Assembly: GCA_018970845.1 (NCBI GenBank) | Contig: JAGWVO010000055.1 | Coordinates: 1-14,180, forward strand | DNA from: Planctomycetota bacterium | GTDB taxonomy: Bacteria; Planctomycetota; Planctomycetia; Gemmatales; Gemmataceae | DNA: 14,180 bases | Reading direction: 5' to 3' | Shown: positions 7,530 through 14,180 of the stretch, one piece after another | Layout: every line of letters begins with the position of its first letter | Position numbering within the stretch: position 1 is the stretch's first letter | Made by a program: the position numbers and the translations under genes | Notes under the pieces: model-generated | What the model was told of the DNA's origin: nothing | Seen by the model: the letters and a program-made list of their open reading frames with translations, nothing else | The model's database searches: none

Positions 7530-7608
7530 GCCACCGCACGCGGTGACCAACGGCGGGCGCGCGGCGAAAGCCCATGGCCAAGGGCCTCGTCCTGGGCGAG
7601 AATGGGTC
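7530..7608. other. Short GC-rich spacer between eutB and the permease
   Basis: This is the widest gap inside the plus-strand gene run. A small perfect inverted repeat, CACCG-CACG-CGGTG, lies at about 7532-7545 with no following T-run, so it is not a convincing terminator. A GTG at 7543 would extend the permease frame by 22 residues of non-hydrophobic sequence and is not preferred. Confidence 0.35.
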
Positions 7609-9126
7609 ATGAACTCCGGCAACCCATCCGACGACCTCGGCCGACTTCACGCCATGGGCTACGCCCAGGAACTGAGGCGGATCCTCGGCGGCTTTTCCAA
7701 CTACGCCCTTTCCCTTTCCATCATCTGCATCCTCGCGGGGGGCATCACCTCATTCCATGTGGGCTATGGCGCGGTGGGTGGCGCCGCGGCCGGGTTCATC
7801 TGGCCGGCATGGACGCTTGTTTCACTGTGCGTGGCCATGGCCATGGGGCAGGTGGCATCCGCCTTCCCCACGGCGGGAGGGCTTTACCACTGGGCCGCCA
7901 TCCTGGGCGGCCGATTCTGGGGATACCTTGTCGGCTGGTTGAACCTCGCCGGCCTTGTCACCGTGCTGGCGGCCATCAATGTCGGCACGGTTCGCTTCGC
8001 CGGAACCCTGGCGGGATCGCAGGCCGAGCACCCGCTCATTCAGGCCGCCATCGTCGCGGCAATCACCCTGTCGCAGGCCGCGATCAACCACATGGGAATC
8101 AGGGCCACCCGGGTGCTTGTCGATTTCAGCGGATGGTGGATTGTCGGTGTTTCGGCCGCCATCGTGATCATTGTCGCGGCTTGGGCGCCTTCGCTTTCCA
8201 TTGAACGGGTCTTCACCTGGTCGAACATGTCGGGCCTGCCCGCCGACGCGCCTGTCTGGCCGGCATCGGAGTCGGTTCCCTGGCTGGCGCTCATGGCCGT
8301 CCTGCTTCCCGCCTACACCATCACCGGATTCGACGCCTCGGCGCACGCGTCGGAGGAAACGATCGACGCCGCCCGCGAGGTTCCCAAGGCCATGGTGAGG
8401 TCGGTGGTGGTGTCCGGGATCGCCGGATGGATCATGCTTTCGATTGTCGCGGCTTCCATCGAGAATCCGCGCGAGGTCGCCGGGGCGGGAGAGGGCGCGT
8501 TCATGCGCGCGTTGGAATTGGCCGCAGGCCGGCCGGCGTCGTTGGCGATTGGCTGGGCCGCCGTGGTGGCCCAATACCTGTGCGGATTGGCGACCGTGAC
8601 GGCGGCCAGTCGCATGGCCTGGGCCTTCGCGCGTGATGGCGGACTGCCCTGGTCGTCGATTCTGGCGCGGGTTTCCCATCACTCGAGGGCGCCGGTCGCC
8701 TGCATATGGTCCGTGGCGGCGATTTCGGCGCTCTTCACGATCTGGGCCCCGATCTACGCGACGATCGCCTCGATTTGCACCATCCTCCTTTACCTGTCGT
8801 ATGTCGTGCCACTGATCCTCGCGGCACGGGCCCTTGGCCGCGAATGGACCAACACGGGTCCCTTCGACCTTGGCGTCTGGTTCAAGCCGGCAGCCATCAT
8901 CTCCGCCGCGGGTTGCGCCGGCCTGGTGGCCATCGGCGTGCAACCTCCCAACGACCAGGCCTTGGTGGCGTTGGCCGGCCTTGGCGGGTTGCTCATGGCA
9001 TGCTGGTGGATCGTGGCATCACGAACATTCAAAGGCCCGCCCCGGATCGGCTCCGCCGACTCCGGCAGGCTTCTCGAGATACGAAACACGGAAGCCGAGA
9101 TCGCCCGTGAGGATTCAGGACCATGA
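7609..9126 (+). CDS. APC-superfamily permease, probable ethanolamine transporter
   Basis: A 505-residue membrane transporter with about 12 hydrophobic segments. Its pattern fits the amino acid/choline transporter (ACT; GABA/choline permease) branch of the APC superfamily: the N-terminal GYAQELRRILGGFSNYALSL, then ASAFPTAGGLYHWAAILGG near residue 84, ITGFDASAHASEET near residue 239 followed by AREVPKAM, and FARDGGLPWSSIL near residue 342. Lying between eutB and eutC, it most likely imports ethanolamine; choline or another amine is possible. The classical ethanolamine permease Eat belongs to a different APC branch, so the substrate is inferred from position only. The ATG at 7609 begins just before the conserved N-terminus. 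The stop overlaps the eutC start by ATGA, which implies coupled translation. Length is usual for the branch. Confidence 0.87.
   Translation: MNSGNPSDDLGRLHAMGYAQELRRILGGFSNYALSLSIICILAGGITSFHVGYGAVGGAAAGFIWPAWTLVSLCVAMAMGQVASAFPTAGGLYHWAAILGGRFWGYLVGWLNLAGLVTVLAAINVGTVRFAGTLAGSQAEHPLIQAAIVAAITLSQAAINHMGIRATRVLVDFSGWWIVGVSAAIVIIVAAWAPSLSIERVFTWSNMSGLPADAPVWPASESVPWLALMAVLLPAYTITGFDASAHASEETIDAAREVPKAMVRSVVVSGIAGWIMLSIVAASIENPREVAGAGEGAFMRALELAAGRPASLAIGWAAVVAQYLCGLATVTAASRMAWAFARDGGLPWSSILARVSHHSRAPVACIWSVAAISALFTIWAPIYATIASICTILLYLSYVVPLILAARALGREWTNTGPFDLGVWFKPAAIISAAGCAGLVAIGVQPPNDQALVALAGLGGLLMACWWIVASRTFKGPPRIGSADSGRLLEIRNTEAEIAREDSGP
9109..9113 (+). promoter_or_regulatory. Ribosome binding site for eutC inside the permease gene
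   Basis: GAGGA lies 9 bases before the eutC ATG at 9123, within the last codons of the permease. It supports the ATGA-overlap start; a second AGGA at 9117-9120 is too close to the start to work well. Confidence 0.5.
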
Positions 9127-9905
9127 CATCCGAGCGGGATATTGCTGAAATTCCCGACGCCTTTCGCCGCGCGCTGGAACGGACACCCGCCCGGCTGATG
9201 GTCGGAAGGGCGGGGCCCGCGTACCTCACCCGTGATTGGCTCAAGCTTCGCGCCGACCATGCCGTGGCGCGCGACGCCGTGATGGAAGAACTGGATTTCG
9301 CCCGCGACCTCGGCGCGCTGGCCGCGACGCTTGGCTTGTATGAGGTGGCGACAGAGGCGCGTGACCGAGTCCGCTATATCGCCAGGCCAGGTGAAGGTAG
9401 GCGATTGTCGGCCACGGCTCGAGGCGTGGTGATGGAACGCACCCGCGCCGGCGCCGACCTGCTGGTGGCCGTGGGTGACGGGCTTTCCTCCCGGGCGGTG
9501 GCAACCCAGGTCCCCAGGCTGCTTCCCGAACTGGCCGCGTCCGCATCCGCCGATGGTTGGTCCTGGGCAACGCCGATGTTCATCAGGCAATGCCGGGTGG
9601 GCGTCATGAACGAATTGGGGGAGATCCTCGGCCCGCGCGTCCTCATCCTGCTCATCGGCGAAAGGCCGGGCTTGGCCACGGCGGAAAGCCTTTCCGCCTA
9701 CATGGCGTTTCGGCCCAAAACGGGACAGACCGATGCCGATCGAAACCTTATATCCAATATCCACGCCCGCGGCATTCCCATCGCCGAAGCCGCCAACCGG
9801 ATCATGAATTTGGCCAAGCGAATGGCGGCCCTTGGGCAATCCGGAGTCGCGGTCAAGGAAACGGTTCCCGGAAGGCTTGCCCATGTGGAATCCCGCCAGC
9901 GTTAA
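9123..9905 (+). CDS. eutC: Ethanolamine ammonia-lyase small subunit
   Basis: The small subunit of adenosylcobalamin-dependent ethanolamine ammonia-lyase, which completes the cofactor pocket with EutB. At 260 residues it is shorter than the 295-residue E. coli protein; the difference is at the N-terminus, as in many non-enteric bacteria. Recognisable blocks are TRDWLKLRADHAVARDAV near residue 38, the conserved VAVGDGLSSRAVATQ near residue 116, LLIGERPGLATAESLSAYMA near residue 176, and SNIHARGIPIAEAANRIMNL with AKRM near residue 211. The start ATG shares ATGA with the permease stop. The last 23 bases overlap the beginning of the mgtA-like gene. Together with eutB and the permease it forms a minimal ethanolamine-use module. 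Confidence 0.95.
   Translation: MTSERDIAEIPDAFRRALERTPARLMVGRAGPAYLTRDWLKLRADHAVARDAVMEELDFARDLGALAATLGLYEVATEARDRVRYIARPGEGRRLSATARGVVMERTRAGADLLVAVGDGLSSRAVATQVPRLLPELAASASADGWSWATPMFIRQCRVGVMNELGEILGPRVLILLIGERPGLATAESLSAYMAFRPKTGQTDADRNLISNIHARGIPIAEAANRIMNLAKRMAALGQSGVAVKETVPGRLAHVESRQR
9870..9875 (+). promoter_or_regulatory. Ribosome binding site that sets the P-type ATPase start
   Basis: GGAAGG lies 7 bases before the ATG at 9883, within the last part of eutC. The earlier in-frame ATG at 9832 has no such site and would add 17 basic residues read through eutC, so 9883 is chosen. Confidence 0.6.
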
Positions 9906-12477
9906 CCTTCCCGCGGACGCGGCCACCCTGTTTCATGCCTTGAACAGCGGCCCGGAGGGCATCAGCGCCCCGGAGTCCGCCTCGAGGCTTGCGATCTGCG
10001 GCCACAACGAGTTGGGAGACGACCGCGACTTGCCATGGCCCAGGCAACTCGCGATGGCCTTCAACACGCCCTTCAACCACCTGCTGATGGCCTTGGCGGC
10101 CATCGGATTGATTTCGGGCGACATGGCCGTCGTCGCCATCATCCTCTCGATGATCGCCATCAGCGGCGGAATCCGCTTCACACAGGAATTCCAAAGCGGC
10201 AGGGCGGCGTCGAGGCTCAAGCGGATGGTGCACACCACCGCGACAGTTCTGCGCCCCGGATGCCAACCGGGCGAGGTTCCCATCAGGATGCTTGTTCCGG
10301 GGGATGTGGTGGCCCTGGCGGCGGGAGACCTTGTCCCGGCGGATGTGGTCATGCTGTCCGCCAAGGATCTCCAGGTGAACCAGGCCAGCCTCACCGGTGA
10401 ATCGATGCCGGCTGAAAAGGTCATGGTTCCGGCCGTGCCGCTCCAATCAGCGCGCGGGGGAGCCAATCCTCTTGAGATCCCCTGGCTTGGGTTCATGGGC
10501 AGCGCCGTCATCAGCGGGTCGGGCCATGCCCTCGTCTTGCGCACCGGCAAGGCGACCCACATGGGATCGATCGCCGGCGGCATCTCCGCCAGGCGCGGGG
10601 AAACGGCCTTCGACCGCGGAGTGAACGCCTCAAGCCTGCTGCTGGTCCGCTTCATGCTGGTCATGGTGCCTGTGATTTTCATCATCAACGGCCTCACCAA
10701 GGGCGACTGGTTCCAGGCCCTTCTGTTCGGTGTTTCCGTGGCCGTGGGCCTCACCCCCGAAATGCTGCCCGTGATCGTGACGGCGAACCTCGCCCGGGGC
10801 GCCGTGGCCATGTCCGCCAGGAAGGTGGTCGTGAAGTACCTGCCGGCCATCCAGAACCTTGGCGGAATGGACATCCTTTGCACGGACAAGACCGGCACAC
10901 TGACCCAGGACAGGGTGGTTCTGATCAAGCACCTGTCGATCAACGGATCCGAAAGCCCGCAGGTCCTCAAGCAGGCCTACCTCAACAGCCATTTCCAGAC
11001 GGGCCTCAAAAGCCTGCTCGACAGGGCCGTTCTTGAACACCGGGAGCGTGAATCGCTGGAGGCCATGGCCAACCGCTATGAAAAGGAGGATGAGATTCCT
11101 TTCGATTTCCAGCGGCGGCGCATGTCGGTGGTCGTGCGGGACAGGCAAACGGGCATGGACCTGCTGATCTGCAAGGGTGCCGTTGAGGAAGTGCTGTCGT
11201 GCTGCGCTTTGGTGCTCGACGGTGAAAACGAGGCGCCGCTCACCGAATCCGTCCGCGCCAAGGTTGGAAGGCTCAAGGATGAACTGTCCGAGGATGGGCT
11301 CAGGGTGATCGCCGTGGCGGTGACTCCGGAACTCAACCATTCCGGCGGACCTTACGGTGTCTCGGATGAAAAAGACCTCACCTTGGTTGGACTGGTTGCC
11401 TTCCTTGATCCGCCCAAGGATTCAGCCGCTCCCGCATTGGCGGCACTCGGCAGCCTGGGAGTGATGGTGAAGGTCATCACCGGCGACAACGATGTGTTGG
11501 CCAGGAAGGTCTGCCGTGATGTTGGAATCGCCGATCCTCCCACGCTTTTGGGATCCGATGTCGAGGCGATGGACGAAAAGACCTTGGAAAGGGCCGCCTC
11601 GAGCACGACGCTCTTCGCGAAAATGGCTCCCGCCCAAAAGGCCCGCGTCGTCGCGGCCCTGAGGAGGCGCGGGCACACGGTCGGCTACCTGGGCGACGGC
11701 GTGAATGACGCCCCGGCCCTGCGCGAGGCGGATGTCGGCGTCTCGGTTGATTCAGCCGTGGATATCGCCCGCGAATCGGCCGACATCATCCTCCTGGAAA
11801 AGAGCCTCATGGTGCTCAAGGAGGGAGTGACGCTGGGGCGGGAAACCTTCGGCAACACGGTCAAGTACATCAAGATGGCGGCCAGTTCCAACTTTGGAAA
11901 CATGCTCAGCGTGCTGGCGGCCGGAATTTGGCTTCCTTTCCTGCCGATGCTTCCCATCCACCTTTTGGTGCAGAACCTTCTTTACGATATCTCCCAGATC
12001 GGCATTCCTTTCGATCGCAACGATGAGGAATTCCTGGCCCGTCCGCGCCCGTGGCGCATCGCCGACCTCGGCCGTTTCATGCTGGTCATCGGCCCCGTCA
12101 GTTCGGTGTTCGACATCATCACCTTCTGCGCCCTTCTGGCCTTCCTCGCGCCAATGGGGCAACCCGGGGCGGCGGCGTTGTTCCAGACAGGCTGGTTCGT
12201 CGAGGGACTTCTCTCCCAGACACTCATCATCCACATGATCCGCACCTCGCGTCGTCCCGGCATCGACAGCATGGCCTCGCCCGCCTTAACAGGGCTCACC
12301 ATCGGGGTGATGGCGACAGGCTTGCTGATCCCGGGAAGCGCCCTGGGAGCCATGATCGGACTGGTGCCGCTTCCCTTGAGCTATTTCCCGATCCTTGGAC
12401 TGATCCTGGCCGGATACATTTTCTCGGTACAACTCGTGAAGCGCTGGTATATCGCGAGGTTCGGCGCCTGGCTCTGA
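9883..12477 (+). CDS. mgtA: MgtA-type Mg2+-transporting P-type ATPase
   Basis: An 864-residue P-type ATPase of the P3B group, close to the 898 of E. coli MgtA; these pumps import Mg2+ across the inner membrane using ATP. Key sites are the actuator motif TGES at 171-174, helix-4 sequence GLTPEMLP at 289-296, the phosphorylated D335 in DKTGTLTQD, and the hinge GDGVND at 604-609. Two helices precede the actuator domain (about 63-97) and two follow it (about 248-300). The C-terminal six-helix region contains IHLLVQNLLYDISQIGIPFD and SQTLIIHMIRTSRRP, both characteristic of MgtA/MgtB. The N-terminus is shorter than in enteric MgtA. The ATG lies 23 bases inside eutC, so no Mg2+-sensing leader RNA of the enteric type fits upstream, and expression probably follows the ethanolamine genes. 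It ends 6 bases from the convergent exporter gene. Confidence 0.93.
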   Translation: MWNPASVNLPADAATLFHALNSGPEGISAPESASRLAICGHNELGDDRDLPWPRQLAMAFNTPFNHLLMALAAIGLISGDMAVVAIILSMIAISGGIRFTQEFQSGRAASRLKRMVHTTATVLRPGCQPGEVPIRMLVPGDVVALAAGDLVPADVVMLSAKDLQVNQASLTGESMPAEKVMVPAVPLQSARGGANPLEIPWLGFMGSAVISGSGHALVLRTGKATHMGSIAGGISARRGETAFDRGVNASSLLLVRFMLVMVPVIFIINGLTKGDWFQALLFGVSVAVGLTPEMLPVIVTANLARGAVAMSARKVVVKYLPAIQNLGGMDILCTDKTGTLTQDRVVLIKHLSINGSESPQVLKQAYLNSHFQTGLKSLLDRAVLEHRERESLEAMANRYEKEDEIPFDFQRRRMSVVVRDRQTGMDLLICKGAVEEVLSCCALVLDGENEAPLTESVRAKVGRLKDELSEDGLRVIAVAVTPELNHSGGPYGVSDEKDLTLVGLVAFLDPPKDSAAPALAALGSLGVMVKVITGDNDVLARKVCRDVGIADPPTLLGSDVEAMDEKTLERAASSTTLFAKMAPAQKARVVAALRRRGHTVGYLGDGVNDAPALREADVGVSVDSAVDIARESADIILLEKSLMVLKEGVTLGRETFGNTVKYIKMAASSNFGNMLSVLAAGIWLPFLPMLPIHLLVQNLLYDISQIGIPFDRNDEEFLARPRPWRIADLGRFMLVIGPVSSVFDIITFCALLAFLAPMGQPGAAALFQTGWFVEGLLSQTLIIHMIRTSRRPGIDSMASPALTGLTIGVMATGLLIPGSALGAMIGLVPLPLSYFPILGLILAGYIFSVQLVKRWYIARFGAWL

Positions 12478-12483
12478 TGGCTC

Positions 12484-13233
12484 TCAGCCGGAAACAAGCT
12501 TGAGGCACGCCACGAGCATGACCGCGGCCAGAAGCCTCCTGAGAACGACAGGGGCCACCCGGCCGAGACCCAAGGACGAGCCGACCCACCCTCCCAAGGC
12601 CACCGATGGCAACCAGGCAAGCATGATCGCCGGCGGAGGCTGGCTGGATGACAGCGTGCCCGCCAACCCAGCAAGCGAGTTGGCGAGGATGAAGAACGCC
12701 GAAGTCGCCGCGACTTCACGCATGGGCGCCCAGCCCAGCAACAAATAAATGGGTGAGAGGAAAATTCCGCCCCCCGTCCCTGTCAATCCCGACAGCAGGC
12801 CGATGATTCCTCCCGCGGCCATGGCCGCGGGAGCTGAAAATGACAGCCTCATCAGGGGCGCCAATTCATCCCCGGCCATGGCCAGTCGCCCCGCACCCAG
12901 AAGAAGCGCCAAGGCCAGCGCCAGCTTGAACGACACCGTGGATGCCGGCAGCAAGGTCGCCGCGAAGGTGGCCGGAACGGAAGCCAGAGCGGCCGGCCAG
13001 AACAACCGCCAACGGAAATAACCCGCCCGGGCGAAGCGCCAGCCAACCAGCGACGCCACCAGGATGTTGAGGGCGAACGCCGTGGGCTTCATGACGCCTT
13101 GCGGCACGCCCAGGAGGATCATCGCGGCCAGGTAAGCCGATGCGCCCGCATGTCCCACCGAGGAGTAAAGGGCCGCCGCGACGAAGAAGAGGAAGGCGAG
13201 CAGCGCGACTGTTCCAGCGGAAAGGGATTCCAC
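12484..13233 (-). CDS. TauE/SafE-family membrane exporter
   Basis: A 249-residue membrane protein of the sulfite exporter TauE/SafE (UPF0721) family, with about eight hydrophobic helices in two similar halves. The N-terminal half contains YSSVGHAGASAYLAAMILLG and KPTAFALNILVA; the second half contains GLLSGLTGTGGGIFLSPIYL and the family's usual ATSAFFILANSLAGL. Members export sulfite, sulfoacetate or other small organic anions; the substrate here is unknown. The preferred start is GTG at 13233, 4 bases after the DUF1501 stop, because the sequence becomes hydrophobic soon after it. The frame stays open to 13422, but that part is antisense-like, Pro/Arg-rich and overlaps the DUF1501 gene. No strong ribosome site is seen, which fits coupling to the upstream gene. 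The 3' end converges on mgtA with no space for a terminator. Confidence 0.85.
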   Translation of the reverse strand: MESLSAGTVALLAFLFFVAAALYSSVGHAGASAYLAAMILLGVPQGVMKPTAFALNILVASLVGWRFARAGYFRWRLFWPAALASVPATFAATLLPASTVSFKLALALALLLGAGRLAMAGDELAPLMRLSFSAPAAMAAGGIIGLLSGLTGTGGGIFLSPIYLLLGWAPMREVAATSAFFILANSLAGLAGTLSSSQPPPAIMLAWLPSVALGGWVGSSLGLGRVAPVVLRRLLAAVMLVACLKLVSG

Positions 13234-13237
13234 CCGA

Positions 13238-14180
13238 TCAACCCAGGTTGGGGATCGGCTCGTATCCGGCGACGCGAGACAGGTCCCGGCCCAAATCGGC
13301 GCGAAGGCGCAACTTGGGAATATCCCACAGATGGTTGAACACGGTGCCCAAGAGGGCCGGAATGGTGACCGGATCCGACGAGGGGGTGCCGCCATCGCGG
13401 GCGCTGGAACCGAGGATGCCACCCGACTTCACCGGCCCGCCGCTCAGAAGCAGCGGCCCCAAGCCGCCCCAGTGGTCGCGGCCTCCCTTCGCGTTCACCC
13501 TTGGGGTGCGCCCCATCTCGCCACAGACGGCGACCAGCACCTTGTTCGAAAGCCCCCTGGATTCAAGGTCGTCCAAGAGGGCCGAAAGCGCCTTGTCGAG
13601 CACGGGTGCGAGCCATGGCATCGCCTCCGTCATGGGAGCGTTGTTGACATCGCTGTGGTTGTCCCACACGAACGCCGTGTTCACGGCGACGAATCCCGCG
13701 CCGCGTTCGACCAACCGGCGCGCCATCAGCATGAGTTTGCCCAACGACCTGACATGCTCCTTGTAAAACAGGTGGTTGTTCCACTTGGTGCCGATCGCGG
13801 CATCGGAAACCAGTCCCGAGGTGTCGTAGCGTTCCATCAGGCCGGCCGGTTCCAGTTTCAGGTCGAAGGCGTCGGCCACCGTTCCCGTCAGCACCCGGAG
13901 GGCGCGCTCGCGGGTTCCATCGGCGCCGGACTCGTCGAGCAGGCGGTTGGCCTGATCGACGGCGGCAAGGAGGACTTTCCTCTCCGCAAGGCGCTCGGCG
14001 CTCACCGCCAGCCTCATGTCCCGCAGCAACTCGCCATCACCTCCGGGCATGAACGGCGCTGTCGACCGCGCGAAAGAACCGGTCAGGCCGACCTTGTCGC
14101 CCATGAACGGGTTGGCCTTCTTTTCACCGATGGCCTGGGGAATCAGATAAATGTTGTTGGGCAAGCCGTCACTGTTCTGG
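13238..14180 (-). CDS. DUF1501 family protein, 5' end outside the window
   Basis: The C-terminal 313 residues or so of a DUF1501 protein, a family abundant in Planctomycetota, usually 400-480 residues with a twin-arginine signal and related to the alkaline phosphatase/sulfatase fold. The frame is open to the window edge (QNSDGLPNN at the start), so the true start lies to the right; a TTG at 14164 is unlikely to be the start. Family landmarks are WDNHSD at about 13650-13667, LLDDLESRGLSNKVLVAVCG, GEMGRTPRVN around 13495-13525, GRDHWGGLGPLLLSGG around 13440-13485, and the late TIPALLGTVFNHLWDIPK. Its function is not established; family members often neighbour DUF1553/DUF1549 cytochrome-like proteins, none of which is in view. 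It is the upstream gene of a pair with the TauE/SafE exporter, 4 bases apart. Confidence 0.9.
   Translation of the reverse strand, partial: QNSDGLPNNIYLIPQAIGEKKANPFMGDKVGLTGSFARSTAPFMPGGDGELLRDMRLAVSAERLAERKVLLAAVDQANRLLDESGADGTRERALRVLTGTVADAFDLKLEPAGLMERYDTSGLVSDAAIGTKWNNHLFYKEHVRSLGKLMLMARRLVERGAGFVAVNTAFVWDNHSDVNNAPMTEAMPWLAPVLDKALSALLDDLESRGLSNKVLVAVCGEMGRTPRVNAKGGRDHWGGLGPLLLSGGPVKSGGILGSSARDGGTPSSDPVTIPALLGTVFNHLWDIPKLRLRADLGRDLSRVAGYEPIPNLG

Noticed and set aside
7532..7545. Small inverted repeat after eutB as a terminator
   Set aside because: The stem is only 5 base pairs and no T-run follows; the downstream permease and eutC must be expressed with eutB.
7822..8943. 373-residue minus-strand open frame opposite the permease
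   Set aside because: It is Gly/Arg/Asp-rich without domain signals and lies opposite a clear transporter; a GC-driven shadow.
9853..11340. Minus-strand open frames of 197, 345 and 236 residues opposite mgtA
   Set aside because: They overlap the conserved P-type ATPase domains and each other, and none shows a recognisable motif.
13234..13422. N-terminal extension of the TauE/SafE gene into DUF1501
   Set aside because: The added sequence is Pro/Arg/Ser-rich, overlaps a conserved gene in another frame, and would precede the first membrane helix with unrelated residues.

Overview
The window is GC-rich bacterial DNA, densely packed with chromosomal genes. The best lineage clue is the DUF1501 protein at the right edge, a family strongly expanded in Planctomycetota and relatives. 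The exported methyltransferase, the exported five-bladed propeller protein and the TPM-domain membrane protein fit that assignment. I infer a planctomycete or a close PVC relative; no rRNA or other phylogenetic marker is present to prove it. I saw no tRNA or rRNA gene, CRISPR array, insertion sequence or prophage gene.

Left part (1-4119): an exported metallo-beta-lactamase-fold hydrolase is followed, across an AT-rich 132-base gap, by a stomatin/SPFH membrane protein resembling the plant hypersensitive-induced-response (HIR) proteins. The SPFH gene is visibly less GC-rich than its surroundings. It converges, over a possible bidirectional terminator, on a two-gene minus-strand unit. In that unit an exported SAM-methyltransferase-like protein is followed, with a 4-base GTGA overlap, by an APC-superfamily amino acid permease.

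Middle part (4238-12477): six plus-strand genes lie head to tail with almost no spacing and probably form one transcription unit: TPM-domain membrane protein, exported beta-propeller glycosidase-like protein, ethanolamine ammonia-lyase large subunit (EutB), an APC-superfamily permease, ethanolamine ammonia-lyase small subunit (EutC), and a MgtA-type P-type ATPase. EutB, the permease and EutC make a compact ethanolamine-use module: uptake, then B12-dependent cleavage to acetaldehyde and ammonia. The permease sits between the two enzyme subunits. No microcompartment shell gene, EutA reactivase or acetaldehyde dehydrogenase is visible. The MgtA gene begins inside the end of eutC.

Right part (12484-14180): a second minus-strand unit converges on mgtA with only 6 bases between the stop codons. 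It holds a DUF1501 protein, whose N-terminus lies beyond the window, followed 4 bases later by a TauE/SafE-type exporter that probably starts at GTG. I found no wholly unknown multi-gene system. The most unusual items are the HIR-like SPFH gene, the split ethanolamine operon tied to a Mg2+ ATPase, and the methyltransferase with an export signal.
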